This document shows, piece by piece, positions 27,648 to 36,830 of a stretch of DNA of 64,000 bases. How positions within the stretch are numbered: position 1 is the first letter of the stretch; the number at the start of each line of letters is the position of its first letter. Under the pieces are notes generated by a model that was not told the origin of the DNA, searched no databases, and was given only the letters and a program-made list of their open reading frames with translations. The DNA is from an uncultured Paracoccaceae bacterium (GTDB taxonomy: Bacteria > Pseudomonadota > Alphaproteobacteria > Rhodobacterales > Rhodobacteraceae). The DNA lies in contig CAJXSD010000008.1 of NCBI GenBank assembly GCA_913060475.1, forward strand, positions 52,181 through 116,180. The letters run 5' to 3'. Both the position numbers and the translations under genes were made by a program.

Positions 27648-27702
27648 CACGGTAGAGTTGGGATACGATCAGAAACCCAATCTGTCCGATCCCACCCACC
27701 GT
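27648..27702 (-). other. Structured segment between B12 aptamer and coding region
   Basis: TGGGAT and ATCCCA halves, extended by CGGT/ACCG outside, can form a long imperfect hairpin directly after the aptamer; a second hairpin GCCAC-GGGGT-GTGGC lies near 27617-27631. They are candidates for the expression platform. No T-run follows, arguing against an intrinsic terminator. Confidence 0.4.
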
Positions 27703-27714
27703 AGGTTGACACAA

Positions 27715-27878
27715 TACCAAGGCTGGTTTCCGGACTCGGGGCGGATGGCAAATGCCGCGATGCACAACCTTCCCAATCTTTGATCAGTGGTTTGCGCATC
27801 TTCCACCCTCACCGTTGCGGGGGCAGTGCCGGGGTTTCACCGGCTTCCCAATTCTCTTGCAGGGCAAGCACCTTGATA
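27715..27878 (-). promoter_or_regulatory. Cobalamin (B12) riboswitch, second copy
   Basis: Read on the minus strand: GAATTGGGAAGCCGGTG, AAACCCCGGCACTGCCCCCG with CAACGGTGAGGG, and the B12-box-like GAGTCCGGAAACCAGCC. P1 pairs TATCAAGG (27878-27871) with CCTTGGTA (27722-27715). It lies after the helicase gene and controls the leader ORF and the 94-residue gene rather than a recognised transporter or cobalamin synthesis gene. Confidence 0.95.
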
Positions 27879-27883
27879 CGGTT

Positions 27884-27911
27884 AGACTACAAAATATTGT
27901 GGCTCAAGCAA
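27884..27911 (-). promoter_or_regulatory. Candidate promoter of the second B12 riboswitch
   Basis: Minus-strand TTGCTT (27911-27906) and TAGTCT (27889-27884), 16-base spacer, would start RNA at about the aptamer 5' end. Moderate match only. Confidence 0.35.
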
Positions 27912-27946
27912 TCATAAAAACGACAATTGGTGCGTCATTTGTCAAA

Positions 27947-30289
27947 TTAAAATGGAATATCGTCGGCACCTGTGACGAATTTGGCCACCACTTTTTTGAC
28001 GCCAGCCTTGTCGAATGCGATTTCCAGTTTATCCCCTTCGGTGGCGATCACAGCCCCGTATCCGAATTTCTGGTGAAACACGCGGTCGCCCAACCCGAAC
28101 ACAGGCACAGCCGTGGCATCAATGGTCATGGCGCGCGTTTCGCGGGCCTGTGAAATGGGTCGGTTGGCCGATTGCGACTGCATCCGCCGCCATCCGGGTG
28201 AATTATAAACATTCGCGCTGGCCGCCTGATCGTGCAGGGACGATTGCATGCCCGCCGCGCCAAACCCGCCGCCGTACAACCCCGGTGGGGTTAAGACATC
28301 GACATGTGCCTCGGGCAATTCATCGATAAAGCGTGACGGCAACGATGATTGCCATTGCCCGAACACGCGACGATTGCCCGCGAATGATATGGTGCAGATC
28401 TGTTCTGCCCGCGTAATGCCCACATAGGCCAAACGGCGTTCTTCCTCTAACCCTTTGACGCCGCTTTCATCCATGGACCGTTGGGATGGGAATAACCCGT
28501 CTTCCCATCCGGGCAGAAAAACAACAGGAAATTCCAACCCTTTGGCGGCATGTAGGGTCATGATCGACACCTTTTCCCCGCCGTCATCGGTTTCATTATC
28601 CATGACCAAGCTCACATGTTCCAAAAAACCCTGCAGGTTTTCGAAATTTTCCAACGCCTTGACCAATTCTTTCAGGTTTTCCAAACGGCCCGGCGCCTCG
28701 GGCGTTTTGTCGTTTTGCCACATGGTGGTATAGCCGCTTTCATCCAAGATGATTTCAGCCAATTCCATGTGGGTCACATCCGCATCCCCCGCCATGCGCC
28801 CCCAACGGTCAATGCCATCGATCAAGGTTTTCAATTCCCCCGCGCCCTTACCGGTGATCCCCTTGTCCGCCAACAAAATCCGCGCACCATCAATCAACGA
28901 CACGCCGTTTGTACGGGCACAGGCCTGGATTTTCTGCTGCGCCTTATCGCCCAAGCCGCGTTTGGGCGTGTTTACAATCCGTTCAAAGGCCAGATCATCA
29001 TCCGGGCTGACCACCACGCGGAAATAGGCCATGGCGTCGCGAATTTCCATGCGTTCATAGAATCGCGGCCCCCCGATCACACGATAAGGCAGGCCAATGG
29101 TCAAAAACCGATCCTCGAAGGCGCGCATCTGATGGCTAGCCCGCACTAAAATCGCCATTTGATCCAGCCCAAAGGACGCCATCCCACGGGTGCCGCGCTG
29201 CATGGATTCGATTTCCTCGCCGATCCAACGCGCCTCTTCTTCGCCGTCCCAATGGCCGATCAACCGCACCTTTTCGCCGCTGTCCAGATCGGTCCACAAT
29301 TCTTTGCCTAAACGGTTGGAATTGCCGGCAATCACTCCGGCCGCCGCTGCCAGAATATGCGGGGTTGATCGGTAATTTTGTTCCAACCGCACAACAACCG
29401 CACCCGGAAAATCGGTTTCAAAGCGTAAAATATTGCCCACCTCGGCCCCGCGCCAGCCATAGATTGATTGATCATCATCGCCCACGCAGCAGATATTTTT
29501 ATGCGCCCCCGCCAGTAACCGCAGCCACAAATATTGGGCCACGTTGGTATCTTGATATTCGTCCACCAAAATATATTTGAACCAGCGTTGATATTGGTCC
29601 AGCACATCCGCATGGTTTTGGAAAATTGTCACCATATGCAACAACAGATCGCCAAAATCGACCGCATTCAATTCGCGCAGGCGGGTTTGATATTGGTCGT
29701 ATATTTCGGTACCGCGGTTGTTAAACGCTGCGGCCTCGGCACTGGGAACCTTGGACGGGATCCATGCACGGTTTTTCCAATGATCAATAATGCCCGCCAA
29801 TTGACGCGCGGGCCAGCGTTTTTCATCGATATTATTGGCCTGCAACAGCTGTTTGATCAACCGGATCTGGTCGTCCGTATCCAGAATGGTGAAATTGCTT
29901 TTCAGCCCGACTAATTCCGCATGGCGGCGTAATAATTTGACACAGATCGAATGGAATGTGCCCATCCATGGCATGCCCTCAACCGTTTGGCCCAACATTT
30001 TGGCAACACGGTTTTTCATTTCCCGCGCCGCTTTGTTGGTAAATGTCACGGACAGTATTTCATTGGGCCGCGCCCGTCCTTGGGCCAATAAATGCACAAT
30101 GCGCGATGTCAGCGCCTTGGTTTTGCCGGTGCCCGCGCCCGCCAACATCAAAACAGGCCCATCCAGCGCCTCAACCGCTTGGCGTTGGGCGGGGTTCAAA
30201 TCATCCAAATACGGCGCAGGCCGCGCAGCCATCGCACGCGCAGACAGGCTGGCCCCTTGGAACGCATCATTTTCATCGTACTGTGTCAT
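27947..30289 (-). CDS. uvrD: UvrD/PcrA-type DNA helicase
   Basis: Superfamily 1A 3'-5' helicase for nucleotide excision and mismatch repair. The 780-residue protein shows LNPAQRQAVEA with the Q motif, Walker A GAGTGKT (51-57), SVTFTNKAAREMKNRV, DEYQDTN (motif II), GDDDQSIYGWRGA (motif III), QNYRS (motif IV), VSIMTLHAAKGLEFPVVF (motif V) and YVGITRAEQ (motif VI). A variable tail (~690-780) ends with a basic Tudor-like segment RVFHQKFGYGAV, as in PcrA/UvrD. Which of the two names applies is not decidable here. It stands alone on the minus strand. Confidence 0.95.
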   Translation of the reverse strand: MTQYDENDAFQGASLSARAMAARPAPYLDDLNPAQRQAVEALDGPVLMLAGAGTGKTKALTSRIVHLLAQGRARPNEILSVTFTNKAAREMKNRVAKMLGQTVEGMPWMGTFHSICVKLLRRHAELVGLKSNFTILDTDDQIRLIKQLLQANNIDEKRWPARQLAGIIDHWKNRAWIPSKVPSAEAAAFNNRGTEIYDQYQTRLRELNAVDFGDLLLHMVTIFQNHADVLDQYQRWFKYILVDEYQDTNVAQYLWLRLLAGAHKNICCVGDDDQSIYGWRGAEVGNILRFETDFPGAVVVRLEQNYRSTPHILAAAAGVIAGNSNRLGKELWTDLDSGEKVRLIGHWDGEEEARWIGEEIESMQRGTRGMASFGLDQMAILVRASHQMRAFEDRFLTIGLPYRVIGGPRFYERMEIRDAMAYFRVVVSPDDDLAFERIVNTPKRGLGDKAQQKIQACARTNGVSLIDGARILLADKGITGKGAGELKTLIDGIDRWGRMAGDADVTHMELAEIILDESGYTTMWQNDKTPEAPGRLENLKELVKALENFENLQGFLEHVSLVMDNETDDGGEKVSIMTLHAAKGLEFPVVFLPGWEDGLFPSQRSMDESGVKGLEEERRLAYVGITRAEQICTISFAGNRRVFGQWQSSLPSRFIDELPEAHVDVLTPPGLYGGGFGAAGMQSSLHDQAASANVYNSPGWRRMQSQSANRPISQARETRAMTIDATAVPVFGLGDRVFHQKFGYGAVIATEGDKLEIAFDKAGVKKVVAKFVTGADDIPF

Positions 30290-30683
30290 ACGGCAACATT
30301 ACCCAAACTGTGCCCCATTGAAAAGACATGTTCCGCAAATGTTCCCAGTGTTTTTTCACATGCGTCTGGGTGTCGAAAAACAACCCTGCGATTCTGGCGG
30401 GCTTTAGGTCGCAGACCTTGACCTATCTGGGCCACCCCCAAAGTTAACAGCGCACAAAAACTGCGGATAATGCGCGACTTGCGCAATAAAAATAGGAAAA
30501 CACATCTGCAGGCTGTGTTTTTTGTGATCACAAAAATTGATAACATTTCCAACATCCATTTGTTACAGAAATATTACAAATACACGTTGACAGACCCCGC
30601 TCTGCATTGCAGCATCCGCACAAAAATCGGACCTTAATCAAAAATGGTCAGCAAATATGACCATTATACGACAGGAAAACGCC
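30290..30683. other. Intergenic region between helicase and pyc
   Basis: AT-rich toward the pyc side. It contains a hairpin AAAACACA-TCTGCAGGC-TGTGTTTT (30497-30521) followed by T residues, which would work as a weak plus-strand terminator although no plus-strand gene precedes it, and the promoter-like pair described at 30587. No ORF here is convincing. Confidence 0.4.
30587..30615 (+). promoter_or_regulatory. Candidate pyc promoter
   Basis: TTGACA (30587-30592), 17-base spacer, CAGCAT (30610-30615). The -35 is perfect, the -10 weak. Confidence 0.4.
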
Positions 30684-33600
30684 ATGCCAGAATTCCAGAA
30701 AATATTGGTCGCCAACCGCGGTGAAATCGCCATTCGTATCATGCGGGCCGCAAATGAAATGGGCAAAAAAACCGTTGCCGTGTTCGCAGAAGAGGACAAG
30801 CTGAGCCTGCATCGGTTCAAAGCGGACGAAGCCTATCGGATCGGGGCCGGATTGGGGCCAGTAGCTGCCTATCTGTCGATTGACGAAATCATCCGCGTGG
30901 CGCGCGAATGCGGGGCCGATGCAATTCACCCAGGCTACGGCCTGTTGTCGGAAAACCCCGATTTTGTGGATGCCTGCGCGGCCAATGGCATCACCTTTAT
31001 CGGGCCCAAGGCGGATACCATGCGCGCCCTAGGCGACAAGGCGTCGGCGCGCAAGGTGGCCATCGCCGCGGGCGTTCCCGTCATCCCCGCCACAGAAGTT
31101 TTGGGCGATGATATGGATGCCATCCGCGCCGAGGCCAGCGAAATCGGGTTTCCCTTGATGCTGAAAGCGTCATGGGGTGGCGGCGGGCGTGGCATGCGCC
31201 CGATTTACAACGCCGAAGAGCTAGAAGACAAAGTCTTAGAGGGCCGCCGCGAAGCCGAGGCCGCATTCGGCAATGGCGAAGGGTATCTGGAAAAGATGAT
31301 CATCCGCGCCCGCCACGTCGAGGTGCAAATTCTGGGCGACAAACACGGCGAAATTTACCACCTGTGGGAACGCGATTGTTCCGTGCAGCGCCGCAACCAA
31401 AAGGTGGTCGAACGCGCCCCTGCCCCCTATCTGACCCAAGACCAGCGCGAAACCCTGTGTGATCTGGGCCGCCGCATCTGTGCGCATGTGAATTACGAAT
31501 GCGCCGGTACGGTCGAATTCCTGATGGATATGGACAGCGGCGAATTTTATTTCATCGAAGTTAACCCCCGCGTCCAGGTGGAACACACTGTGACCGAAGA
31601 GGTCACCGGCATCGATATCGTTCAGGCCCAAATACTGATTGCCGAGGGCAAAACCATCGCCGAGGCCACAGGCAAGGCATCGCAGGCTGATATCGTGCTT
31701 AACGGTCACGCCCTGCAAACCCGCGTCACGACCGAGGATCCGCAAAACAACTTTATCCCCGATTACGGCCGCATCACCGCCTATCGGTCGGCCACGGGGA
31801 TGGGCATTCGTCTGGATGGCGGCACTGCCTATTCCGGTGGTGTCATTACGCGGTATTACGACAGTTTGTTGGTCAAGGTCACCGCATGGGCCCAAACGCC
31901 CGAAAAGGCGATTTCGCGAATGGACCGGGCCCTGCGCGAATTCCGGATCCGTGGGGTGGCAACCAATATCGCATTTGTCGAAAACCTGTTGAAACACCCG
32001 ACGTTCTTGTCCAACGAATATACCACCAAATTCATCGACGAAACGCCTGACCTGTTCCAATTCAAAAAACGCCGTGACCGCGGGACCAAGGTGTTGACCT
32101 ATATCGCGGATATCACCGTAAATGGTCATCCCGAAACCACCGACCGTCCTGCCCCTGCGGCCGATCTGCGCGATCCCAAACCACCCCAGCACGGTGATCA
32201 ACTGGCCTATGGCACGCGCAACCTGCTGGAACAGAAAGGCCCGCAAGCCGTTGCCGATTGGATGCTGAAACAACGCCAATTGTTGATCACAGATACCACC
32301 ATGCGCGATGGTCACCAATCGCTGTTGGCCACCCGCATGCGGTCGATTGATATGATCAAGGTGGCCCCCGCCTATGCCGCCAACCTGCCACAACTGTTTT
32401 CGGTGGAATGCTGGGGGGGGGCGACCTTTGACGTGGCCTATCGGTTTTTGCAGGAATGTCCGTGGCAACGTCTGCGCGATCTGCGGGCCGCGATGCCAAA
32501 CCTGATGACGCAAATGCTGCTGCGGGCATCGAATGGTGTGGGCTATACCAACTATCCCGACAATGTGGTGCAATCTTTCGTGGCCGAGGCCGCCAAAGGC
32601 ATCGATGTGTTCCGCGTATTCGACAGCCTGAACTGGGTCGAAAACATGCGTGTCGCCATGGATGCCGTGATCGAGGCGAACAAGGTCTGCGAAGGCACCA
32701 TTTGTTATACCGGCGATATTTTGAACCCCGATCGGGCTAAATATGACCTGAATTACTATGTCAAAATGGGCCGCGATCTGCGCGAGGCTGGCGCACATGT
32801 TTTGGGCCTGAAAGACATGGCAGGCCTGCTAAAACCCGCCGCCGCCCGTGTGCTGGTCAAAGCGTTAAAGGAAGAGGTTGGCCTGCCCATCCATTTCCAT
32901 ACGCATGACACATCCGGCATCGCGGCCTCAACCATTCTGGCCGCGGCGGATGCAGGCGTGGATGCGGTGGATGTGGCGATGGATGCCTTTTCCGGATCGA
33001 CATCGCAGCCCTGTTTGGGTTCCGTGGTCGAGGCTCTGCGCCACACCGACCGCGACACAGGGCTAGATATCGGAAAAGTGCGTGAAATCAGTGACTACTG
33101 GGAACAAGTTCGCGCACAATACACCGCATTCGAAAGCGGAACAACCGCCCCCGCATCCGAAGTGTACCTGCACGAAATGCCCGGTGGCCAGTTCACAAAC
33201 CTGAAAGCACAGGCACGCTCCATGGGGTTAGAAGAGCGCTGGCACGAGGTTGCACAAACCTATGCGGATGTGAACCAGATGTTTGGCGATATCGTCAAGG
33301 TGACCCCATCGTCCAAGGTGGTGGGTGACATGGCGCTGATGATGGTGGCCCAAGGGTTAAAACGTGCAGACGTGGAAAACCCAGACACAGATGTCGCATT
33401 CCCGGACAGTGTGGTTGACATGATGCGCGGCAATCTGGGCCAACCCCATGGCGGTTTCCCCAAGGCCATCGTGTCAAAGATACTGAAAGGCGAAGCCCCC
33501 AACACCGACCGCCCCGGCGCGCACCTGCCGCCGGTGGATTTGGAAAAAACCCGTGCCGATTTATCGCAACAGCTGGATGGCATCACCATCGACGATGAGG

Positions 33601-34121
33601 ATTTGAACGGCTATCTGATGTATCCCAAAGTGTTTTTGGACTATATGGGTCGTCACCGCGCCTATGGGCCCGTACGGACCCTGCCCACGAAAACATTTTT
33701 CTATGGGATGGAACCGGGCGACGAAATCAGTGTGGAAATCGATCCGGGCAAAACGATGGAAATCCGTCTGCAAGCGGTTGGCGAAACAACCGAAGACGGC
33801 GATGTCAAAGTTTTCTTTGAACTTAACGGTCAACCCCGCGTGATCCGTGTACCAAACCGTCTGGTCAAATCGCAAACCGCTGCCAAACCCAAGGCAGAAC
33901 AGGGCAACATCAACCATATCGGTGCCCCGATGCCTGGGGTTATTGCATCGACCGCGGTCAGCGTGGGCCAACAGGTCCATGCGGGTGATTTATTGCTGAC
34001 GATTGAGGCGATGAAAATGGAAACCGGCCTGCACGCCGAACGCGATGCCGTGGTCAAGGCCGTCTATGTCGTCGCGGGCGCGCAAATCGATGCCAAGGAT
34101 TTGCTGATCGAACTGGAATAA
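30684..34121 (+). CDS. pyc: Pyruvate carboxylase
   Basis: Biotin enzyme that carboxylates pyruvate to oxaloacetate, refilling the TCA cycle. The single chain (1145 residues) has all domains: biotin carboxylase (KILVANRGEIAIRIMRAA near 6; ATP-grasp loop WGGGGRGMRP; FIEVNPRVQVEHTVTEE), carboxyltransferase (DTTMRDGHQSLLATRMRS; the LKDMAGLLKP motif; HFHTHDTSG metal site), the PYC tetramerisation segment and the C-terminal biotinyl domain with EAMKMETG (biotin Lys1111). The ATG at 30684 has AGGA seven bases upstream; the frame is open nine codons further up, but that start lacks a ribosome site. A hairpin follows the gene. Confidence 0.97.
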   Translation: MPEFQKILVANRGEIAIRIMRAANEMGKKTVAVFAEEDKLSLHRFKADEAYRIGAGLGPVAAYLSIDEIIRVARECGADAIHPGYGLLSENPDFVDACAANGITFIGPKADTMRALGDKASARKVAIAAGVPVIPATEVLGDDMDAIRAEASEIGFPLMLKASWGGGGRGMRPIYNAEELEDKVLEGRREAEAAFGNGEGYLEKMIIRARHVEVQILGDKHGEIYHLWERDCSVQRRNQKVVERAPAPYLTQDQRETLCDLGRRICAHVNYECAGTVEFLMDMDSGEFYFIEVNPRVQVEHTVTEEVTGIDIVQAQILIAEGKTIAEATGKASQADIVLNGHALQTRVTTEDPQNNFIPDYGRITAYRSATGMGIRLDGGTAYSGGVITRYYDSLLVKVTAWAQTPEKAISRMDRALREFRIRGVATNIAFVENLLKHPTFLSNEYTTKFIDETPDLFQFKKRRDRGTKVLTYIADITVNGHPETTDRPAPAADLRDPKPPQHGDQLAYGTRNLLEQKGPQAVADWMLKQRQLLITDTTMRDGHQSLLATRMRSIDMIKVAPAYAANLPQLFSVECWGGATFDVAYRFLQECPWQRLRDLRAAMPNLMTQMLLRASNGVGYTNYPDNVVQSFVAEAAKGIDVFRVFDSLNWVENMRVAMDAVIEANKVCEGTICYTGDILNPDRAKYDLNYYVKMGRDLREAGAHVLGLKDMAGLLKPAAARVLVKALKEEVGLPIHFHTHDTSGIAASTILAAADAGVDAVDVAMDAFSGSTSQPCLGSVVEALRHTDRDTGLDIGKVREISDYWEQVRAQYTAFESGTTAPASEVYLHEMPGGQFTNLKAQARSMGLEERWHEVAQTYADVNQMFGDIVKVTPSSKVVGDMALMMVAQGLKRADVENPDTDVAFPDSVVDMMRGNLGQPHGGFPKAIVSKILKGEAPNTDRPGAHLPPVDLEKTRADLSQQLDGITIDDEDLNGYLMYPKVFLDYMGRHRAYGPVRTLPTKTFFYGMEPGDEISVEIDPGKTMEIRLQAVGETTEDGDVKVFFELNGQPRVIRVPNRLVKSQTAAKPKAEQGNINHIGAPMPGVIASTAVSVGQQVHAGDLLLTIEAMKMETGLHAERDAVVKAVYVVAGAQIDAKDLLIELE

Positions 34122-34136
34122 ATCCAAACCAAACTC

Positions 34137-34167
34137 AATGGGCCGCATCCCCCCGATGGGGCCCATT
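34137..34167 (+). terminator. Hairpin after pyc, without T-run
   Basis: AATGGGCC (34137-34144) pairs with GGCCCATT (34160-34167), with CATC/GATG pairing inside. Strong stem but followed by CCCC, so it is an RNA-stability or Rho-related structure rather than a standard intrinsic terminator. Confidence 0.4.
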
Positions 34168-34190
34168 CCCCAATCAGAAAGCCATTGGAA

Positions 34191-34523
34191 ATGCCGCACG
34201 CCGATTTGAAATACAGTAACGATCTGAACATAGACCCAAGCAGTATATTGCGTGACATCGAACAGGTCATTCAATCGGTCGACCCGTCATCAGGTCTGTG
34301 CAAAGGCCGCGCCTATCCTGCAGCGGTGTTTCACCACACGCATATCTTGGTAAATATCAGCCTGCTGCCCAAACCGCATCGGGACGCCGCATTTACCCAA
34401 AATCTGCTGGAACAGCTTGAACGGCAGATCAAATCGCATCTGACGCAGGCCTGCCAATTTTCATTGGGAATTACCTATACAGACCTAGGCTACACCACGG
34501 GGGCATTTACCCCGAATGGGTGA
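34191..34523 (+). CDS. 5-carboxymethyl-2-hydroxymuconate isomerase-like tautomerase
   Basis: A 110-residue protein of the tautomerase superfamily, CHMI type: it begins Met-Pro-His (MPHADLKYSND), and after Met removal the N-terminal proline is the general base of these enzymes. That fixes the start at ATG 34191, although an upstream TTG is in frame. FHHTHILVNISLLPKPHRD and the 110-residue length fit CHMI. The homoprotocatechuate pathway genes it usually serves are not near, so the true substrate is open. Confidence 0.7.
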   Translation: MPHADLKYSNDLNIDPSSILRDIEQVIQSVDPSSGLCKGRAYPAAVFHHTHILVNISLLPKPHRDAAFTQNLLEQLERQIKSHLTQACQFSLGITYTDLGYTTGAFTPNG

Positions 34524-34604
34524 ATGTGAAAAAATTTCAAAAAACACTATTTTTGCTCTTGCAGGCGGCGGCAGTTCTGACTAAACACCGCGTACCCAAA
34601 GGAC

Positions 34605-34679
34605 GCGGGTGTAGCTCAGGGGTAGAGCGTTACCTTGCCAAGGTAAATGTCGTGAGTTCGAATCTCATCACCCGCTCCA
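34605..34679 (+). tRNA. tRNA-Gly (GCC anticodon)
   Basis: Complete cloverleaf: acceptor GCGGGTG (34605-34611) with CACCCGC (34669-34675), D-arm TAGCTCAGGGGTAGAG, anticodon arm TTACC-TTGCCAA-GGTAA giving anticodon GCC, T-arm GTGAGTTCGAATCTCAT, and encoded CCA (34677-34679). Confidence 0.97.
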
Positions 34680-34740
34680 ATAATTTTCCAACATACAGAA
34701 TGATGATGTGGTGGCGCAGCCGAAACTGCGCCCTGTCGCG

Positions 34741-35727
34741 TTAGTTTTGCACGACTGTTCCCAGATTGGTCAGCAATTGCGACACATGGCTGGCAATGGC
34801 GGTATCCTGTGCGCCGGTGCCTGTCAGATCGCAAATTGTGATGGCATCGGCCGATCTGCGCCCGCTGTGTGCGCCTGCCACGATGGTGCCCAATTCAACG
34901 GCCTGTGCCGCACCCAAGGTCCCTGCGCGTTCTGCCCCCTCTAATTCGCCAGACACCTGGCATTGGCGGATACTGTCACAGACATATAAATCCGCCGCGG
35001 CCAGTGCGGCGGGATGGATTTCGGTTTTACCCGTTTGATCCGACCCCATCGCCGTAATATGCAATCCGGGATGCAACCAATCGGCCTGAATGATGGGGGA
35101 TTTTGCGGGCGTGGTTGTGACCACCAATTGCGACCCTGCAACCACATCCTGTGCGCTGGCGCAGGCCCGCGCGGTGATGCCCAGGCTCTGCGCCAGATCA
35201 TCGGCACAAGATTGCGCCTTGGCCATATCGCGGCCCCAGACCAAGACCTGTTCAAAGGGACGGACCAGATGTGCTGCCTGTATTTGCAAACGTGCCTGAA
35301 CACCTGCGCCAATCACACCGGCGGTTGTGACCTGCTGCGGTGCCAGATGGCGCGCGGCCACGGCCCCCGCCGCAGCGGTGCGAATATCGGTCAAATATCC
35401 GTTGTCCAAAAACACGGATCGCACCATACCCGTTTTGGCGCACAGCAGGATCATCAACCCATTCAAGCTGGGCAACCCCAACGCGGGGTTATTGAAAAAC
35501 CCGGGGCTGACCTTGATTGCGAACCCGTCAAATCCGGGGATATAGGCGGTTTTTACATCAACCTCGCCATGTGCATCGGCCAATTCCATGCTTAGGATAT
35601 CAGGCATCACCACCGACCCCGACGCCAAGGCGGCAAAGGCGCGTTCGATGACATCCACCACATCCAGATCAAGTCTGATCGCAGATTTCAGTTCCGCCTG
35701 AGTATAGATGCGGATTTCATTGATCAT
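34741..35727 (-). CDS. eutC: Ornithine cyclodeaminase-family reductase, EutC type
   Basis: A 328-residue NAD(P)-binding protein of the ornithine cyclodeaminase/mu-crystallin family. Seen: GEVDVKTAYIPGFDGFAIKV (the substrate-lysine region), the phrase LDNGYLTDIRTAAAGAVAAR, the Rossmann loop VIGAGVQARLQIQA and a late MGSDQTGKTE. The wording of these motifs matches EutC of ectoine/hydroxyectoine utilisation. It overlaps eutB by 11 bases. In ectoine users EutB and EutC are thought to convert hydroxyectoine to ectoine by dehydration and reduction; here the ring-opening genes (doeA/doeB type) are not in the window, so the substrate is inferred. Confidence 0.78.
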   Translation of the reverse strand: MINEIRIYTQAELKSAIRLDLDVVDVIERAFAALASGSVVMPDILSMELADAHGEVDVKTAYIPGFDGFAIKVSPGFFNNPALGLPSLNGLMILLCAKTGMVRSVFLDNGYLTDIRTAAAGAVAARHLAPQQVTTAGVIGAGVQARLQIQAAHLVRPFEQVLVWGRDMAKAQSCADDLAQSLGITARACASAQDVVAGSQLVVTTTPAKSPIIQADWLHPGLHITAMGSDQTGKTEIHPAALAAADLYVCDSIRQCQVSGELEGAERAGTLGAAQAVELGTIVAGAHSGRRSADAITICDLTGTGAQDTAIASHVSQLLTNLGTVVQN

Positions 35728-36724
35728 AGCGTTTCCCCTTTAATAAATAATCGCCCAAGCGCACATCCTGACCCGATATGACGCGCTGAAACAGGTCCAT
35801 ATCCAAATTGCGCCCTGTAATAATCGTGCCAATGGGACCTGATGGGGGCATGTATTTACCGGATAAAATCGCAGCCATGCCCACAACGCAGGCGCCTTCG
35901 GCGATGATCCTATCTTGGAAATAGAGCACCTGTAATGCGTCGCGGATTTCCTCTTCTGTGACCAAAATGGTGTCGTCCAGCAAATCACGACACATGGGAA
36001 AGGACAGTTGATTTTGCAGACCAATCCCACCGCCCAAACTGTCGGCAAGGCTGGCGACCTCTTCAACCTCGACCGGATGGCCTGCGCGAATGGAGTGATA
36101 CATGGCGGCACCGCGGTCCATGGAAATACCAACCACCCGGATGTCCGGATTGATCGTTTTCGCGGCCAAGGCAACCCCAGCCGCCAGGCCACCCCCAGAT
36201 AGGGGCACCAAAATGGACCCCATATCTGGCAGACGTTCCAACATTTCCAAACCAATGGTGCCCTGCCCTGCAATCACATGCGGGTCATCAAAGGGCGAAA
36301 TTTCCACAAACCCCTGATCCGCGGCCAAATCCTGACTGGCGCGCAGGGCATCATCCTGAGAGGTGCCGCAGATGCGCACCTCGGCGCCCAGTGCGCGGAT
36401 GCCGTCAATTTTGGCCTGCGGGACCAGATTGGACATGCAAATCACCGCACGCAGGCCCCGTTGCCGCGCCGCATAGGCCACGCCGCGCCCGTGATTGCCC
36501 GTCGAACAACAGGTCACACCCGCCACATCATCGGGCAAAGCGGCCACCGCATTATAGGCCCCGCGCAGTTTGAACGCGCCGATGGGCTGCATATTTTCCA
36601 GTTTCAAATAAAAATCGGCACCACACTGCGCCGACATAAAGGGCGATGGCACCATAGGGGTTGCATCCGCAACGCCCGCAATCCGTTTGCGTGCTGCATA
36701 AATATCAGACAGTGTTAATGGCAA
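35717..36724 (-). CDS. eutB: PLP-dependent dehydratase, EutB type (threonine dehydratase family)
   Basis: A 335-residue fold-type II PLP enzyme: PLP lysine in IGAFKLRGAYN (Lys52), STGNHGRGVAYAAR, phosphate loop PLSGGGLAAG, and a Ser-type cofactor site late in the chain. ASLADSLGGGIGLQNQLSF and FDDPHVIAGQGTIGLEML are the EutB-like stretches. It should eliminate water from a beta-hydroxy amino acid or hydroxyectoine to an enamine/imine that EutC then reduces. It starts 107 bases downstream of the LysR gene on the same strand. Confidence 0.8.
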   Translation of the reverse strand: MPLTLSDIYAARKRIAGVADATPMVPSPFMSAQCGADFYLKLENMQPIGAFKLRGAYNAVAALPDDVAGVTCCSTGNHGRGVAYAARQRGLRAVICMSNLVPQAKIDGIRALGAEVRICGTSQDDALRASQDLAADQGFVEISPFDDPHVIAGQGTIGLEMLERLPDMGSILVPLSGGGLAAGVALAAKTINPDIRVVGISMDRGAAMYHSIRAGHPVEVEEVASLADSLGGGIGLQNQLSFPMCRDLLDDTILVTEEEIRDALQVLYFQDRIIAEGACVVGMAAILSGKYMPPSGPIGTIITGRNLDMDLFQRVISGQDVRLGDYLLKGKRYDQ

Positions 36725-36830
36725 ATTTTCCCCCCACGCTTTGACGTTTTCCCCAGCCTAATGCAGCAGCCCCCCGAGGGACACCCGAATTTTGACATAT
36801 TAGGCCCCAATCGCGACCCGTTTGGCACAA

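Noticed and set aside
31236..32798. 520-codon open frame antisense to pyruvate carboxylase
   Set aside because: It is the mirror of a well-conserved coding region; no ribosome site and the plus strand clearly encodes biotin carboxylase.
35717..36724. Biosynthetic threonine deaminase (ilvA)
   Set aside because: No C-terminal ACT domain, and the LADSLGGGIGLQNQLSF region with an EutC-type partner points to EutB.
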